NCBI RefSeq assembly: GCF_025263485.1
Contig: NZ_CP079863.1
Coordinates: forward strand, 2,294,001-2,358,000
Source of the DNA: Mycobacterium sp. SMC-2
Lineage (GTDB): Bacteria; Actinomycetota; Actinomycetes; Mycobacteriales; Mycobacteriaceae
Direction: 5' to 3'
DNA length: 64,000 nucleotides
Part shown: in pieces, positions 37,060-46,248 of the stretch
Layout of the letters: the number at the start of each line of letters is the position of its first letter
How positions within the stretch are numbered: position 1 is the stretch's first letter
Position numbers and translations under genes: made by a program
The notes under the pieces: model-generated
Told to the model about the DNA's origin: nothing
Seen by the model: the letters and a program-made list of their open reading frames with translations, nothing else
Database searches by the model: none

Positions 37060-39152
37060 GGGGTGCTCCGTTCGTGTTGAGCTTCGAATTGTGCTGCAAC
37101 GGATTCGGGGGCCTTCGGCGCGGCGGGCCACCAGATGCGGTCGCCGAGAAGCGCGAACAACGCCGGGATGACCAGTGTGCGGACCACGAAGGTGTCCAGC
37201 AGGATGCCCAGGCCGACGATGATGCCCAGCTGGGTCAGCACGATCAGCGGCAACACGCCCAGCACGCAGAAGACAGCGGCCAAAACGATTCCCGCACTGG
37301 TGATGACGCCGCCGGTGGCCGACACCGCGGCGACCATGCCCGCGCGTGACCCGCGCCGGGTGGACTCCTCGCGGGCACGGGTGACCAGAAAGATCGTGTA
37401 GTCCACGCCGAGGGCGGCCAGGAACAGGAAGGCGAAGAGCGGGGTGCTGTTGTCCAGCGCCGGGAAGCCGAACACATGGCCGCTGGCCCAGCCGCCCATG
37501 CCCAGCGCGGCCAGTGCTCCGAGGATCGTTGCCGCCAGCAGTGTGGGCGGCGCGAGTGCGGAGCGCAGCAAGACGTAGAGGACGACCAGGATGACTGCAA
37601 GAATCGCCGGGATCAGCAGATGCCGGTCGTGGGTGGCCGCGTTGCGGACGTCGAGCGCCTGCGCATCCGCCCCACCGACGAGCGCCGAGGAGCTGGCCGA
37701 CGTCGTCGTATCACGCAGCGCCGCAACGATGGCGAAAGCCCGATCGGAAGACGGCGGGGCATCGATCACTACCGACCACCTCGTCAACGCCGACGGCGAG
37801 CGGCCCGACTCGGTCGCCGATACCACCCCCGGGGTAGCCCTGATGGCTTGCGGCACCGTCGAAGCGGCGGGGGCGACGACCAGTGTGGGATTGGCCAGGC
37901 CGGCCGGAAAATGCGCTGCCACAATGTCGTAACCTTTGACCGAATCCGCGTGGACGCGGAACTGCTCGGTCTGCGACAAACCGATGCGCGTGCCCAGCAG
38001 GCCGGTGGCAAGCACCGCCAGCGTCGCGACAGCGACAGCCGCGACCAGTGCCGGACGCCGGTTCACCCATTCGCCGATGCGTTGCCAGGCACCGGAATCC
38101 ACGCTGGGGCTGTCTTCGGGGTGGGGGACGAAGGGCCAGAACAATCGCCGGCCGCACAGCGCCAGCAGCGGGGGAAGTATCACCAGGGCCGACACCGCGG
38201 CGACCACCAGTCCGCACGCGGCCAGCGCGCCCAGACTGCGCGTGCTCGGGGTCGAGGCGAAGAGCAAGGTGAGCAACGCCAGCACCACGGTGGCATTGCT
38301 GGCGACGATCGCCGGACCGGCCATCCGCACCGCACGGCGCAACGCGTCCCGATGCTCGCGATGACGCCGAAGCTCCTGCCGGTATCGGGAAATCAGCAGC
38401 AGCGCGTAGTTGGTGCCCGCGCCGAAGACCAGCACGCTGGTGATCCCGGACGTGCCGCCGTCGAAGCTCAACCCGGTCAGCGTCGCCACCGCGGTACCCA
38501 CCGCGGCGGCGACCCGATCGGCGAACCCGACCACCAGCAGCGGCACCAGCCACAGCACCGGGGAGCGGTAGGTGGCGATCAGCAGCAGCGCCACCACCGA
38601 TGCCGTCACCGCGAGCAGGGTGACGTTCGCATCGGTGAACGCGCCGGCGATGTCCGCCCCGAACGCCGGGCCGCCGGTGACGTGCACCCGCAGCTTCGCC
38701 GGCAGACCGGTGGAGGCGGCTTTGCGCAGGCCGGCGACCGCGTCGGTCAGGGCAAGCCCGGACAGGTCGGCGCTGACCGACACCACCGATATGGCCGCCT
38801 TGCCGTCGGCCGACACCTGCGCCGGCGCGCCTGCGGCCCCACCCGGCTGGGCGGCGGCCCGCGTGCGGTCGCCGGCCGCCTGCGCGGCGGCGACATCGGC
38901 GGGACCCAGCGCAGCGCCGTCGGTGCGGCTGACCACCACGATCAGCGGCACGCGGTCCCCGCCGGGGAATTGGCGTGCCAAGGCGTCGACCCTGGCCGAA
39001 TCCGACCCGGTCGGCACCGACAGCGGCGCCTGTCCGGCGGCCGCGTTGGGGCCCACCGCCGCCACGAAAACGGCGCCGAGCAGGATGGCACCCAGGGCGA
39101 ACAACCACGAGCGCCGACCCGTCACGGCCGCGGCCACCCCGTCCCACACCAC
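37056..39152 (-). CDS. MMPL/RND-family membrane transporter, small type
   Basis: The 698-aa protein has two homologous halves, each a large extracytoplasmic loop and a six-helix bundle: the first bundle around residues 170-350 (with [15 protein letters not shown]) and the second around 510-680 (with [15 protein letters not shown]), the paired Asp/Tyr motifs of MMPL pumps. It leads an operon with tspO and phr. A similar MMPL gene is part of the carotenoid operon in Corynebacterium glutamicum, so it may export or sort carotenoids. The GTG at 39152 is used, 12 bp from a 29-bp operator. Confidence 0.88.
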   Translation of the reverse strand: MVWDGVAAAVTGRRSWLFALGAILLGAVFVAAVGPNAAAGQAPLSVPTGSDSARVDALARQFPGGDRVPLIVVVSRTDGAALGPADVAAAQAAGDRTRAAAQPGGAAGAPAQVSADGKAAISVVSVSADLSGLALTDAVAGLRKAASTGLPAKLRVHVTGGPAFGADIAGAFTDANVTLLAVTASVVALLLIATYRSPVLWLVPLLVVGFADRVAAAVGTAVATLTGLSFDGGTSGITSVLVFGAGTNYALLLISRYRQELRRHREHRDALRRAVRMAGPAIVASNATVVLALLTLLFASTPSTRSLGALAACGLVVAAVSALVILPPLLALCGRRLFWPFVPHPEDSPSVDSGAWQRIGEWVNRRPALVAAVAVATLAVLATGLLGTRIGLSQTEQFRVHADSVKGYDIVAAHFPAGLANPTLVVAPAASTVPQAIRATPGVVSATESGRSPSALTRWSVVIDAPPSSDRAFAIVAALRDTTTSASSSALVGGADAQALDVRNAATHDRHLLIPAILAVILVVLYVLLRSALAPPTLLAATILGALAALGMGGWASGHVFGFPALDNSTPLFAFLFLAALGVDYTIFLVTRAREESTRRGSRAGMVAAVSATGGVITSAGIVLAAVFCVLGVLPLIVLTQLGIIVGLGILLDTFVVRTLVIPALFALLGDRIWWPAAPKAPESVAAQFEAQHERSTP

Positions 39153-39164
39153 GATGTCAAGTCT

Positions 39165-39193
39165 TTCAATGTGTTAAACATTAATCAACTGAA
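39165..39193. promoter_or_regulatory. 29-bp carotenoid-regulon palindrome, copy A
   Basis: The left half is TTCAAT-N3-TTAAA and the right half ATTAA-N3-ACTGAA around one central base. The right half inverted is TTCAGT-N3-TTAAT, so the halves match in 9 of 11 fixed positions. All 22 fixed bases recur at 51377-51405. It lies between the divergent MMPL (39152) and idi2 (39237) starts. The MarR protein encoded at 41572-42153 is the likely binder. Confidence 0.7.
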
Positions 39194-39236
39194 ATTGTGT
39201 CCCGTAACGCATTGGCGGTACGCAATAACGGGCACT

Positions 39237-40310
39237 ATGGACATTATGGATGCGCGGGGGACCGCCGTGACGGTCGACGGGGCGCCGATGACGAGCCGTA
39301 AGCGCCGGCACATCGACGTGTGCCTCGGCGAGCAGGTCAACTATGAACATGTCACCACCGGGCTCGAGCGTTACGAATTGCCCTACAACGCCCTGACCCA
39401 GACCAGCCTCGGCGAAATCGACCTGTCGGCCAAATTCTTCGGCGCGAACCTGCGCGCCCCGATTCTGATCGGTGCGATGACGGGCGGCGCCGAATTGTCG
39501 GGGACCATCAACCGGAATCTCGCCGCGGCCGCGCAACGGCTCGGCATCGGGATGATGCTGGGCTCGCAACGGATAATGCTGGACAGCGCGCTGGGAGAGC
39601 GGGCCGCGGCCAGTTTCGCCGTTCGTGACGTGGCCCCGGACGTCTTGCTGTTCGGCAATATCGGCCTGGCCCAGCTGACCCCGGCCGCCGTGCCCGAGCT
39701 CGCAAAGGCTCTCGACCGGGTGGGCGCCGATGCGCTTGCGGTGCACACCAATCCATTGCAGGAAGCGATCCAGCGCAACGGTGACACGGACTTCTCCGGC
39801 TCGTTGGCCAGGCTGCGGGACACGGCCGACGCGATAGATTGCCCGATGCTGCTCAAGGAGGTCGGCCACGGTATCGGGGGCGCGGCCGCCGCGGAACTGG
39901 TTGGCGCCGAAGGAGAACTGCCGGTCTCCGGAATAGACGTCGCGGGCGCGGGCGGCACCTCGTGGTCGCGGGTCGAGCAGTTCGTCCGCTACGGCGAGCT
40001 GCGGTACCCGCATCTGGCCGACTGGGGCATCCCGACGGCCAGGGCGATCGTGGGGGTGCGCGCGGTGCTGCCCGAGATTCCGCTGGTGGCTTCCGGCGGG
40101 ATCCGCACCGGTATGGACGCGGCCAAGGCCATCGCGCTGGGTGCCGACGTCGTGGCGGTGGCTCGCCCCCTCCTCCCGGCGGCGATCGATTCCGCTGCCG
40201 CCGTTGTCGATTGGCTGCAGCCGTTCATCGACGAGCTTCGAGTCTGCCTCCACGGCTGCGGCGCCGCAAATCTTTCCGGCCTGCGCGCTGTCGACCTCAC
40301 ACCCGCCTGA
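39237..40310 (+). CDS. fni: isopentenyl-diphosphate delta-isomerase, type 2 (FMN)
   Basis: The 357-aa TIM-barrel flavoenzyme interconverts IPP and DMAPP. It has [17 protein letters not shown] at the start, [44 protein letters not shown] and a [19 protein letters not shown] phosphate loop. It supplies isoprene units for the carotenoid operon nearby. The ATG at 39237 is used; 39246 and 39282 (MTSRKRR) are alternatives. A glycosyltransferase gene follows after 14 bp. Confidence 0.9.
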   Translation: MDIMDARGTAVTVDGAPMTSRKRRHIDVCLGEQVNYEHVTTGLERYELPYNALTQTSLGEIDLSAKFFGANLRAPILIGAMTGGAELSGTINRNLAAAAQRLGIGMMLGSQRIMLDSALGERAAASFAVRDVAPDVLLFGNIGLAQLTPAAVPELAKALDRVGADALAVHTNPLQEAIQRNGDTDFSGSLARLRDTADAIDCPMLLKEVGHGIGGAAAAELVGAEGELPVSGIDVAGAGGTSWSRVEQFVRYGELRYPHLADWGIPTARAIVGVRAVLPEIPLVASGGIRTGMDAAKAIALGADVVAVARPLLPAAIDSAAAVVDWLQPFIDELRVCLHGCGAANLSGLRAVDLTPA

Positions 40311-40324
40311 AAGCTGCGTGCGAC

Positions 40325-41575
40325 ATGGCGGTGATACTGGCCTACGGGTCGCCGGCCCTGGGTCACCTGCTGCCGGTGGGCGCGCTGCTGGCCGAGCTCG
40401 CCGGCCGCGGTCACGAGGTGCACGTGCGCACCATGGCGGGCGGCGTCGCGACGCTGCGCGCGGTGGGCGCGCACGCCGAGCCTGTCGATCCCGACATCGA
40501 ATCGATCGTCGGCGAGGACTGGCGCGCCCGAAACGCATTGGGTGTATTGAAGTTAACGATCGACGTGCTCTGCCGGCGCGCGGTGCTCGAAGTCGGGGAT
40601 TTGCGACGCGCGGTGGATGCGGTCCGGCCGGACGCGCTCATCGTCGATGCGAACTGCTGGGGGGCGATGTCGGCCGCGGAGGCCGGCGATACGCCTTGGC
40701 TGGTGTTCTCGCCGTTCACGCCGTATCTGCGGTCGCGCGGGGTGCCCCCGTTCGGTCCGGGGCTGCGCCCGCTGCCGGGCATCCTCGGCGACCTCCGGGA
40801 CGCCTCGGTGCGCCCGATCGTCCGGCATCTGTTCGACCGGCCAACGCTGCCGCGGCTCAACGCCATTCGCGGCGAGCTGGGGGTGTCGCCGGTCGCGTCG
40901 GTCGACGACTTCGTGCGGCGGGCACCGCTGCTGCTGGCCGTCGGCGGCGAGCCCTTCGAGTATCGCCATCCCGGATGGGACGGTTTGGTTCACCACATCG
41001 GCGCATGCGTATTCGAACCCGCCCACACACCCACGCCGGACTGGGTCGCGGACATCAAGCAGCCGGTGGTGCTTTTGAACACGTCGTCGATCAGGCAGCC
41101 CGATGCCGCGCTGGGACGGATCGCGTTGCGGGCGCTGGCCGACGAGCCCGTCCACGTGGTGGCGACCTTCCCGGCGGGGATACCACCGGGTCTCCCGCGA
41201 CCGGCCAACGCGACCATCTGCCGCTTCGTCCCGCACGCGGCCGTGCTGCAACGGGCCAGCTGCGCCATAACGCACGGCGGGATGGGAACGACGCTGAAGG
41301 CCCTCGACCGCGGCGTACCCGTCTGCGTCGTGCCGTTCGCGCGCGACCAGGCCGAAGTCGCCCGGCGCGTGGAGGTCGCCCGCTGCGGTACCCGCCTGGC
41401 AGCCAAAAACCTCAGCCCTGCACGGCTGAAGGCGAAGGTGCGTGCGGCGATGACGATGGCGGACGGCGCGCGTCGCGTGGCCGCCGGGTTCGCCGCGACC
41501 GGAGGGGTGCGGCGGGGGGCCGACCTGATCGAGCAGCGGGTGCTCGGCTCCGCTGCCCGGCGGCCGGTGTCCTAG
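40325..41575 (+). CDS. GT1-family (MGT/CrtX-like) glycosyltransferase
   Basis: The 416-aa GT-B enzyme starts with a typical GSPALGHLLPVGALLAEL Rossmann segment and has a C-terminal donor-sugar motif ITHGGMGTTLKALDRGVPVCVVP followed by an Asp-Gln pair. Relatives glycosylate macrolides, phenolic glycolipids or carotenoids (CrtX on zeaxanthin). Its place in the idi2 operon beside the crt genes suggests it glycosylates a hydroxylated carotenoid or another isoprenoid; this is inferred. Its stop overlaps the convergent marR gene by 4 bp. Confidence 0.8.
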   Translation: MAVILAYGSPALGHLLPVGALLAELAGRGHEVHVRTMAGGVATLRAVGAHAEPVDPDIESIVGEDWRARNALGVLKLTIDVLCRRAVLEVGDLRRAVDAVRPDALIVDANCWGAMSAAEAGDTPWLVFSPFTPYLRSRGVPPFGPGLRPLPGILGDLRDASVRPIVRHLFDRPTLPRLNAIRGELGVSPVASVDDFVRRAPLLLAVGGEPFEYRHPGWDGLVHHIGACVFEPAHTPTPDWVADIKQPVVLLNTSSIRQPDAALGRIALRALADEPVHVVATFPAGIPPGLPRPANATICRFVPHAAVLQRASCAITHGGMGTTLKALDRGVPVCVVPFARDQAEVARRVEVARCGTRLAAKNLSPARLKAKVRAAMTMADGARRVAAGFAATGGVRRGADLIEQRVLGSAARRPVS

Positions 41576-42153
41576 GCGGGTCGATCGCCGTTTTTCACCA
41601 CACGACGGCGACCCTTGGCGGGCGCGCGCTTGGCGTCGGTCGCCGACGGCTCGGGGGCCGCGGTGGCGAGTTGCGATTCGAAGGTGGACATCGCCGCCAT
41701 CATCGCCAGGAAGACCCGGTGCGCGGCGGCCAAATCGCAGTCGGGCACGTCGGCGAGGGCCTTGTGCAACTCCGCGCCGAGGGGGGTGAAGAACGAGCGG
41801 GCCAGTGCCATGCCCGGTTCTTCGTAGCGCAGCAGCGTCTTGCGCCGGTCGCCGGGATCGGGTTCGCGCCGGAGGTGGCCGGAGTCGATCATCCGGTCCA
41901 CCAGGTAGGTGATGGCGGCGGGCGACACGTCGAGGCGCTGCCGCAACTGCGCCGGCGTCAGCGGCGTTCCGGCCGTTTCGGCGACCATGATGTGCAGCAA
42001 GGCGTGCAGGTCGGTGCCGCCGACGTCGTGCTGACGGGCGAAGTGCCGGCCGATGCGGTCCGATTGCGCTGTGAGTGCGCGCATGTCGGCCGACATCAAT
42101 TTCTCGAGTTCGGCTCGGTTCAATCGCCGTTCAGCGGCGCCGCGCTTGGTCAC
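41572..42153 (-). CDS. MarR-family regulator, probable carotenoid regulator
   Basis: The 193-aa protein has a winged helix-turn-helix at about residues 60-115 (LTPAQLRQRLDVSPAAITYLVDRMIDSGHLRREPDPGDRRKTLL) and a basic Lys/Arg tail. In Corynebacterium glutamicum a MarR protein (CrtR) represses the carotenoid operon and responds to geranylgeranyl diphosphate. Here the gene sits between the idi2 and crtE operons, which share a 29-bp palindrome, so it is the prime candidate binder. It starts with GTG. No copy of that palindrome precedes its own gene. Confidence 0.8.
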   Translation of the reverse strand: MTKRGAAERRLNRAELEKLMSADMRALTAQSDRIGRHFARQHDVGGTDLHALLHIMVAETAGTPLTPAQLRQRLDVSPAAITYLVDRMIDSGHLRREPDPGDRRKTLLRYEEPGMALARSFFTPLGAELHKALADVPDCDLAAAHRVFLAMMAAMSTFESQLATAAPEPSATDAKRAPAKGRRRVVKNGDRPA

Positions 42154-42281
42154 TTATCTGTGTCCTTCTTGCGAGATTCGCCGACCAGCGTATCGGCGAC
42201 CGCCACGCGCGGCCCGCGAACCCCGATAAGTGTCTCGCATTTGCAGCCGATAGGTCGGCGAACGCGCGGACCCAAGCGGAG

Positions 42282-42524
42282 TCAGGTGGTTTCCTCGCCG
42301 GCCATGGGTCGGTCCGCTGGGCGTAGCGCCCCGGGCTTGTGCACGGCTTCCGCGCCCGTCTTGTCGCTGCGGACCCTGTACTGCGGCTCGTCTTCGGACG
42401 CGCGCACGGTGCGTCCGGCGGCCTCGGTGTCGGAGGTGATTTTGGCTTCCACCGTCCCGCGGACGGTCCTGCCGTGGCTCTTCCACTCGACCTTGTCGCC
42501 CTTGTGGAATTCCTTGCCACTCAT
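42282..42524 (-). CDS. DUF2945 (Tudor-like) small protein
   Basis: The 80-aa protein has FHKGDKVEWKSHGRTVRGTV and YRVRSDKTGAEAVHKPGAL, the full pattern of the DUF2945 'hypervirulence-associated, TUDOR' family. It has no signal or membrane segment. A strong AAGGAGGAG site precedes the ATG. The family is common in stress regulons; its role is unknown. Confidence 0.85.
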   Translation of the reverse strand: MSGKEFHKGDKVEWKSHGRTVRGTVEAKITSDTEAAGRTVRASEDEPQYRVRSDKTGAEAVHKPGALRPADRPMAGEETT

Positions 42525-42698
42525 GTCGCTCCTCCTTACAAACCGAACACCACAGCGCGATACGGCGTCGATACATTCTAAAAGAGTTGTCCCGCAGGGA
42601 CGTACGGCTGGGGCCGTTGGGTCGCGGCGCGGTTGATGCGGTGCACGTCGTGAACGCTTGCCGGGTAAGGGTTTTGCGCGCGCTGCCGTCCGGGAAAG

Positions 42699-42992
42699 TC
42701 ACATCGTCTTGAGTTGCTTCTTGGCGGTCCTGCGCAGCTGGATGATCCGCGCGGCACCGACGAGCACCGTCGTGGTCGCGCCGGCCGCCGCCGACAATAG
42801 GTAGCCCACCCCTACCGGCAAGTTCCAGTGGAAGGCGAGAAAGTGCACAGTGAGCGATTCGGTGTTCTGCGCGACGAAGATCAGCAGGACGATGAGGATC
42901 ACCAGGCCAACGACAAGCGCCCACCACGCCGCCGCTAATCGGGTGAACGATCGAGATGACGGCTCGGAGGGAACGCGCGACTCAGTGCTCAT
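42699..42992 (-). CDS. LapA-domain membrane protein
   Basis: The 97-aa protein has two membrane segments (about residues 20-43 and 58-81) joined by FVAQNTESLTVHFLAFHWNLPVGVGYLLSA, the LapA/YciS signature. It ends with a basic RRTAKKQLKTM tail. The ATG at 42992 fits the family. It diverges from the small protein at 43098. Confidence 0.82.
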   Translation of the reverse strand: MSTESRVPSEPSSRSFTRLAAAWWALVVGLVILIVLLIFVAQNTESLTVHFLAFHWNLPVGVGYLLSAAAGATTTVLVGAARIIQLRRTAKKQLKTM

Positions 42993-43061
42993 GCCGGTGA
43001 CTAGCCCACCGGAGGGTGAGCCAAACCCACTGGAAACCCCGAAATGGTCTCGTGCCCCGCC

Positions 43062-43086
43062 GTTTAAACCGTCCCGTGGGGGGTAT
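43062..43086 (+). promoter_or_regulatory. SigF-type promoter
   Basis: GTTT (43062-43065), 15 bases, then GGGTAT (43081-43086) agrees with the mycobacterial SigF consensus GTTT-N15-17-GGGTA. The start codon follows 11 bp later, so the message would be nearly leaderless. Confidence 0.5.
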
Positions 43087-43097
43087 GGGATCGGGCG

Positions 43098-43346
43098 ATG
43101 AGCGTGAAAGAGGTGCCACAGCGTGTCTGGCGCGGCCGGCGCACGGTGGTGCGGCTGCAGCGAGACCTGTGGCTGGCGCAGTTGGCCTTCTGGCCGGCCG
43201 TGGTCGTCTCGGTCATTCTGCTGTCGGTTGCCACTTGGGCGTTGTGGCGCCGTAAGTCTCGCCCGCCTCAACCCGAGGTGGCGGCGCCCGTGACGGATTC
43301 GTCGCCGGCCGCTGCGCCGCGGGCGCAGGGCGGCCTCAGCGGCTGA
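43098..43346 (+). CDS. single-span membrane protein, 82 aa
   Basis: An N-terminal basic amphipathic stretch (about residues 1-23) precedes one hydrophobic helix (about 31-49), then a basic stop-transfer WRRKSR and a Pro/Ala tail. I do not recognise a family. A good SigF-like promoter directly upstream and an ATG support a real gene. It overlaps the convergent DUF2784 gene by 11 bp. Confidence 0.55.
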   Translation: MSVKEVPQRVWRGRRTVVRLQRDLWLAQLAFWPAVVVSVILLSVATWALWRRKSRPPQPEVAAPVTDSSPAAAPRAQGGLSG

Positions 43347-43695
43347 CGCGTCTCGCGAATACGCCCCAGGAGATCGCGGCCCACACAAACGCGAAAGCCT
43401 GTGCGAGACCGACGCGGCCCGACGGCACGAGAAGGCCCGCGACATAACGGTCGACGAACCCCGTGGTGGGTAAGGGGTTCATGCCGGCGCGGCGGCGCGC
43501 CCACGACTCGGCTTCTGTCAATGGGCACGGCAGCTTGAGCGCAATGACGGCGGCGCCCCAGGCGACGGCGGCCCGGTGCAGCACGATGGTGCGTGGCCAC
43601 CGCAGCGCCAGGAAGCCGCCGACCGGCACGTAGGCCAGGTAGGCGAGGTGCACGCCAACGGTCAGGACGACGGCGGCGGCATACCCTTTCCGCAC
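43336..43695 (-). CDS. DUF2784 membrane protein
   Basis: The 119-aa protein has three to four hydrophobic helices, with VHLAYLAYVPVGGFLALRWP near the start and the family motif KLPCPLTEAESWARRRAG (about residues 54-71), then FVDRYV. The GTG start is 10 bp after the Rieske gene stop, so it is the last gene of the crt operon. The function is unknown. Confidence 0.8.
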   Translation of the reverse strand: MRKGYAAAVVLTVGVHLAYLAYVPVGGFLALRWPRTIVLHRAAVAWGAAVIALKLPCPLTEAESWARRRAGMNPLPTTGFVDRYVAGLLVPSGRVGLAQAFAFVWAAISWGVFARRVSR

Positions 43696-43705
43696 GGCGG
43701 GACCG

Positions 43706-44716
43706 TCAGCCGGATCCGGTGCGCACCTGGTAGCGGCGCTCGGCGTACGCGAGATCGTCGCGCCAGAGCCTGTTGGCCGCCAAGCGCATGAGCGGTGTGA
43801 TCAGGGCGGCCGCCCGCGACGCGCGCGTGAACCCGGGACGGTCCGAATGCGCGATGGTGGCCTCCAGCACGGCGGTGCGGGGACGCCCGTCGGGACCCGA
43901 TCCGATTGGGGTGGCGTGGGTCTCGACGGTGCTGCCGGTTCCCTCGCCGTCCACGATGCGCATCACGATGGTGCGTGCCTCCGGGCAGCTGAATTCCGCG
44001 ACGACGGGGACGCCCAGGCGGCCCATCCGGAAAGCCACCGCCACCGAGAAGCGATCGACGGTTTCGGTTGGCGTGGTGAGCACTTCGAGCCGGGTGAACG
44101 AGTACGGATGAAACCAGGCGCCGTGCCACGGGTCGAGCCGATTGGCGATCACGTCGGCGGGCTCGCAGACGCCCGCCACGTGGGCGACGGCGGAAAGGGT
44201 GTCACCGTCCGGCCGGGCCGGAATCACCGGTTCCGCCAACGGGGCCTCGCCGCCCGCCTCGTCGAGCCGCACCCACACCAGGATGCCGTCATCGTGGCCG
44301 GGCAACGGGCTCCAGCCGAATTCACGCGCATGGCCGTCCAGGGCCAGCCCGTGCCATCGGCAGATCAGGGTGCCGCCGTGCACGGTTCCGGTGGCCAGAT
44401 CCGCCCCCAGGTGGGGGCAACTGCGGGGCCCCACACAGAGCCGATGCTGGTCGTCGCGCCAGGCGACGATCTCGACCCCGGCGACCCGCGCGCCGAACGG
44501 CCGCCCGGGACGCACGTTGGCGCTGCCGGCGAACGCGAACCAGTTCCCGGTGGGCTTCTGCTGGGCCCGCTTCAGCGCGGCGTCGATGATGGCGGGCTGG
44601 GCGTCCCGGTAGGTCGGTTGCTGGTCGGCCCACGGCGTACGCGGGATCACCTGCAGGGGCCAGTCTTTGGGCCGGGCGGCCGACCACAGGTGTTCTAGCT
44701 GTTCGCGAATATTCAT
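43706..44716 (-). CDS. Rieske [2Fe-2S] protein of the carotenoid operon (DUF5914-type)
   Basis: The 336-aa protein has Rieske ligands in CPHLGADLATG and CRWHGLAL (C-x-H...C-x2-H) at about residues 99-120, followed by a C-terminal domain ending SDRPGFTRASRAAALITPLMRLAANRLW. A similar protein accompanies crtU in actinomycete aromatic-carotenoid clusters. It may oxygenate the carotenoid end group, or pass electrons to CrtU. I see no clear mononuclear-iron 2-His-carboxylate motif. It lies 14 bp after crtU. Confidence 0.78.
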   Translation of the reverse strand: MNIREQLEHLWSAARPKDWPLQVIPRTPWADQQPTYRDAQPAIIDAALKRAQQKPTGNWFAFAGSANVRPGRPFGARVAGVEIVAWRDDQHRLCVGPRSCPHLGADLATGTVHGGTLICRWHGLALDGHAREFGWSPLPGHDDGILVWVRLDEAGGEAPLAEPVIPARPDGDTLSAVAHVAGVCEPADVIANRLDPWHGAWFHPYSFTRLEVLTTPTETVDRFSVAVAFRMGRLGVPVVAEFSCPEARTIVMRIVDGEGTGSTVETHATPIGSGPDGRPRTAVLEATIAHSDRPGFTRASRAAALITPLMRLAANRLWRDDLAYAERRYQVRTGSG

Positions 44717-44730
44717 CGTTGAGCGGATCC

Positions 44731-46248
44731 TTAGCGGGTGGCGAGCCATCGCAACAGGGCTGACCGGCCTCGGGTGGGTACGGTGACCAACGGGTGCCCG
44801 GCCAGTCCCCATCTTCTCAGCAAATGGTTGGCGGCGCACCAACCCGTGGTCGCGGCGCGCTCCATCAGTGCCACGGGCAAGTCGACGCGGACGGCGTCGC
44901 CGGCCAGCAGCAGGCCGGGCTGCGGCGTGAACACCGCCGGGCGGTGCGCATAGGACCCCGGAGGGAACAGCGGGCAATCGCTGCGATGCAGCAGTCGCTC
45001 GCAAACGATCTGTGCCGCCGCGGTTTCCGGATACACCTTGTGCAGTTGGCGCAGCGCGGCCGCGCGCGACGGCGCGGCCTCGAGTGCGTACGAATGCAAT
45101 TCGACGACCGACCCATGATGCCCGCGCGACCACTCGGCGGCCTCGCGTTCGTAGCGCTCCAGCACGCTGATGTTGTCCAGTGGCTCATGGCCGGCGGTGC
45201 CCAGAAACGCCGGCCGCTCGGCGCCGACCGGACGGTCGAGCCACAACCGATGCACGGCGAACGGCGGCGCGGTGCGCAGCCGGGCGATCCGCGCGCGCCA
45301 GCCCTCGGTGGCCAGCCCGGTCGATGCCCCGACGACACGCTGCAGGCCGGCCACATCGGTGGCCAGCACCACGGCGTCTGCGTCCAGGTGATCGCCCGAA
45401 TCGACTTGCACCCGGAACGGCTGCGCCGACCCGGTGTCGACGCGGGAGGCGGTGGTGCCGAGCCGGAAGCGCACGCCGCGGTCCTCGAGGTAGCGCCGCA
45501 GCGGCTGCCAGAGGGCGCTGTCGTAGTTCGACGTGGGGACGTCGAAGACCAACCCTTCGGACGACCCGAGGAAGTAGATGTGGAACATGGTCGCCAACTC
45601 CGCCGCGGAAAGCTTCGCCGGCTCGGCGAAGAAGCTGCGGGAGAATACCTCGAAGGCCAGATGCCTTGCGGCTTCGGGAAATCGGATGCTCTTGAGGAAC
45701 GTCGCGGCGTCGAAGTGGTCGAGGCGCTCGTAGATCCCGGGCAACGACACCGCGGCCAGCGGCGCGGCCGCGCGAGCGTCGAGCTGAAGGAAGTCGCGAA
45801 GCCGGAAGGTCGGGCTGCGCGCGGCGAAGGCCACCGCGTTCCACGGCGGGGTGCGCGGCAGCCCCCGGAAGGTGTCGCGCCGGCCCGCTCCGTCGATCAG
45901 CGGATAGTCGTCGACGGGTGTGAGCATCCGCAATTGCGGGTCGATCCGCTCGAGCAGGGCCCGCAGGTTGTAGTACTGCCGGAAGAACGCGTGGAAGCCG
46001 CGATTCATCGCGAGCTCGGCCCCGTCGTCGTGCTCGGTCCAGCCGCCCACCCGGCCGCCGAGGTAGCCTTCGCGCTCGATCACCTCGACGGCGACGCCCC
46101 GTTCGGCCAGCCCGGTGGCGGCGGTCAGCCCGGCAATGCCGCCGCCCACGACGACCACCCGCGGTTGCGAAGTCAGCGCGCCGGCGTCGGGCAATCCGGT
46201 TGGCGCGGGCCTTGTTTCGCGTCGGGGATCGGCTTTGTCGGCCGTCAT
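44731..46248 (-). CDS. crtU: CrtU-type beta-carotene desaturase/methyl-transferase (aromatic ring former)
   Basis: The 505-aa FAD-dependent amine-oxidase-fold enzyme has VVVVGGGIAGLTAATGLAERG at about residues 31-51 and a C-terminal PGLLLAGDAVRVDLPVALMERAATTGWCAANHLL. CrtU enzymes turn beta-ionone rings into aromatic phi rings, giving isorenieratene. The position after crtT, and the length, agree with the CrtU of Streptomyces and M. aurum rather than with phytoene desaturase. The ATG overlaps the crtT stop (ATGA). Confidence 0.82.
   Translation of the reverse strand: MTADKADPRRETRPAPTGLPDAGALTSQPRVVVVGGGIAGLTAATGLAERGVAVEVIEREGYLGGRVGGWTEHDDGAELAMNRGFHAFFRQYYNLRALLERIDPQLRMLTPVDDYPLIDGAGRRDTFRGLPRTPPWNAVAFAARSPTFRLRDFLQLDARAAAPLAAVSLPGIYERLDHFDAATFLKSIRFPEAARHLAFEVFSRSFFAEPAKLSAAELATMFHIYFLGSSEGLVFDVPTSNYDSALWQPLRRYLEDRGVRFRLGTTASRVDTGSAQPFRVQVDSGDHLDADAVVLATDVAGLQRVVGASTGLATEGWRARIARLRTAPPFAVHRLWLDRPVGAERPAFLGTAGHEPLDNISVLERYEREAAEWSRGHHGSVVELHSYALEAAPSRAAALRQLHKVYPETAAAQIVCERLLHRSDCPLFPPGSYAHRPAVFTPQPGLLLAGDAVRVDLPVALMERAATTGWCAANHLLRRWGLAGHPLVTVPTRGRSALLRWLATR

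Noticed and set aside
42151..42239. CACTTATC/GATAAGTG and TGCGAGA/TCTCGCA inverse pairs around the marR start
   Set aside because: The two pairs are not nested in a way that forms one structure, and the spacing (over 60 bp) is long for an operator. Possibly chance; not called.
40141..42636. 831-codon frame overlapping the glycosyltransferase and marR
   Set aside because: An Arg/Ala-rich alternative frame spanning genes on both strands; no recognisable domain. The GT1 and MarR frames carry the real signatures.
42525..42698. Gap between the DUF2945 and LapA genes searched for a small RNA or promoter motif
   Set aside because: Only the DUF2945 ribosome site stands out; no convincing hairpin or sigma-factor motif was seen.
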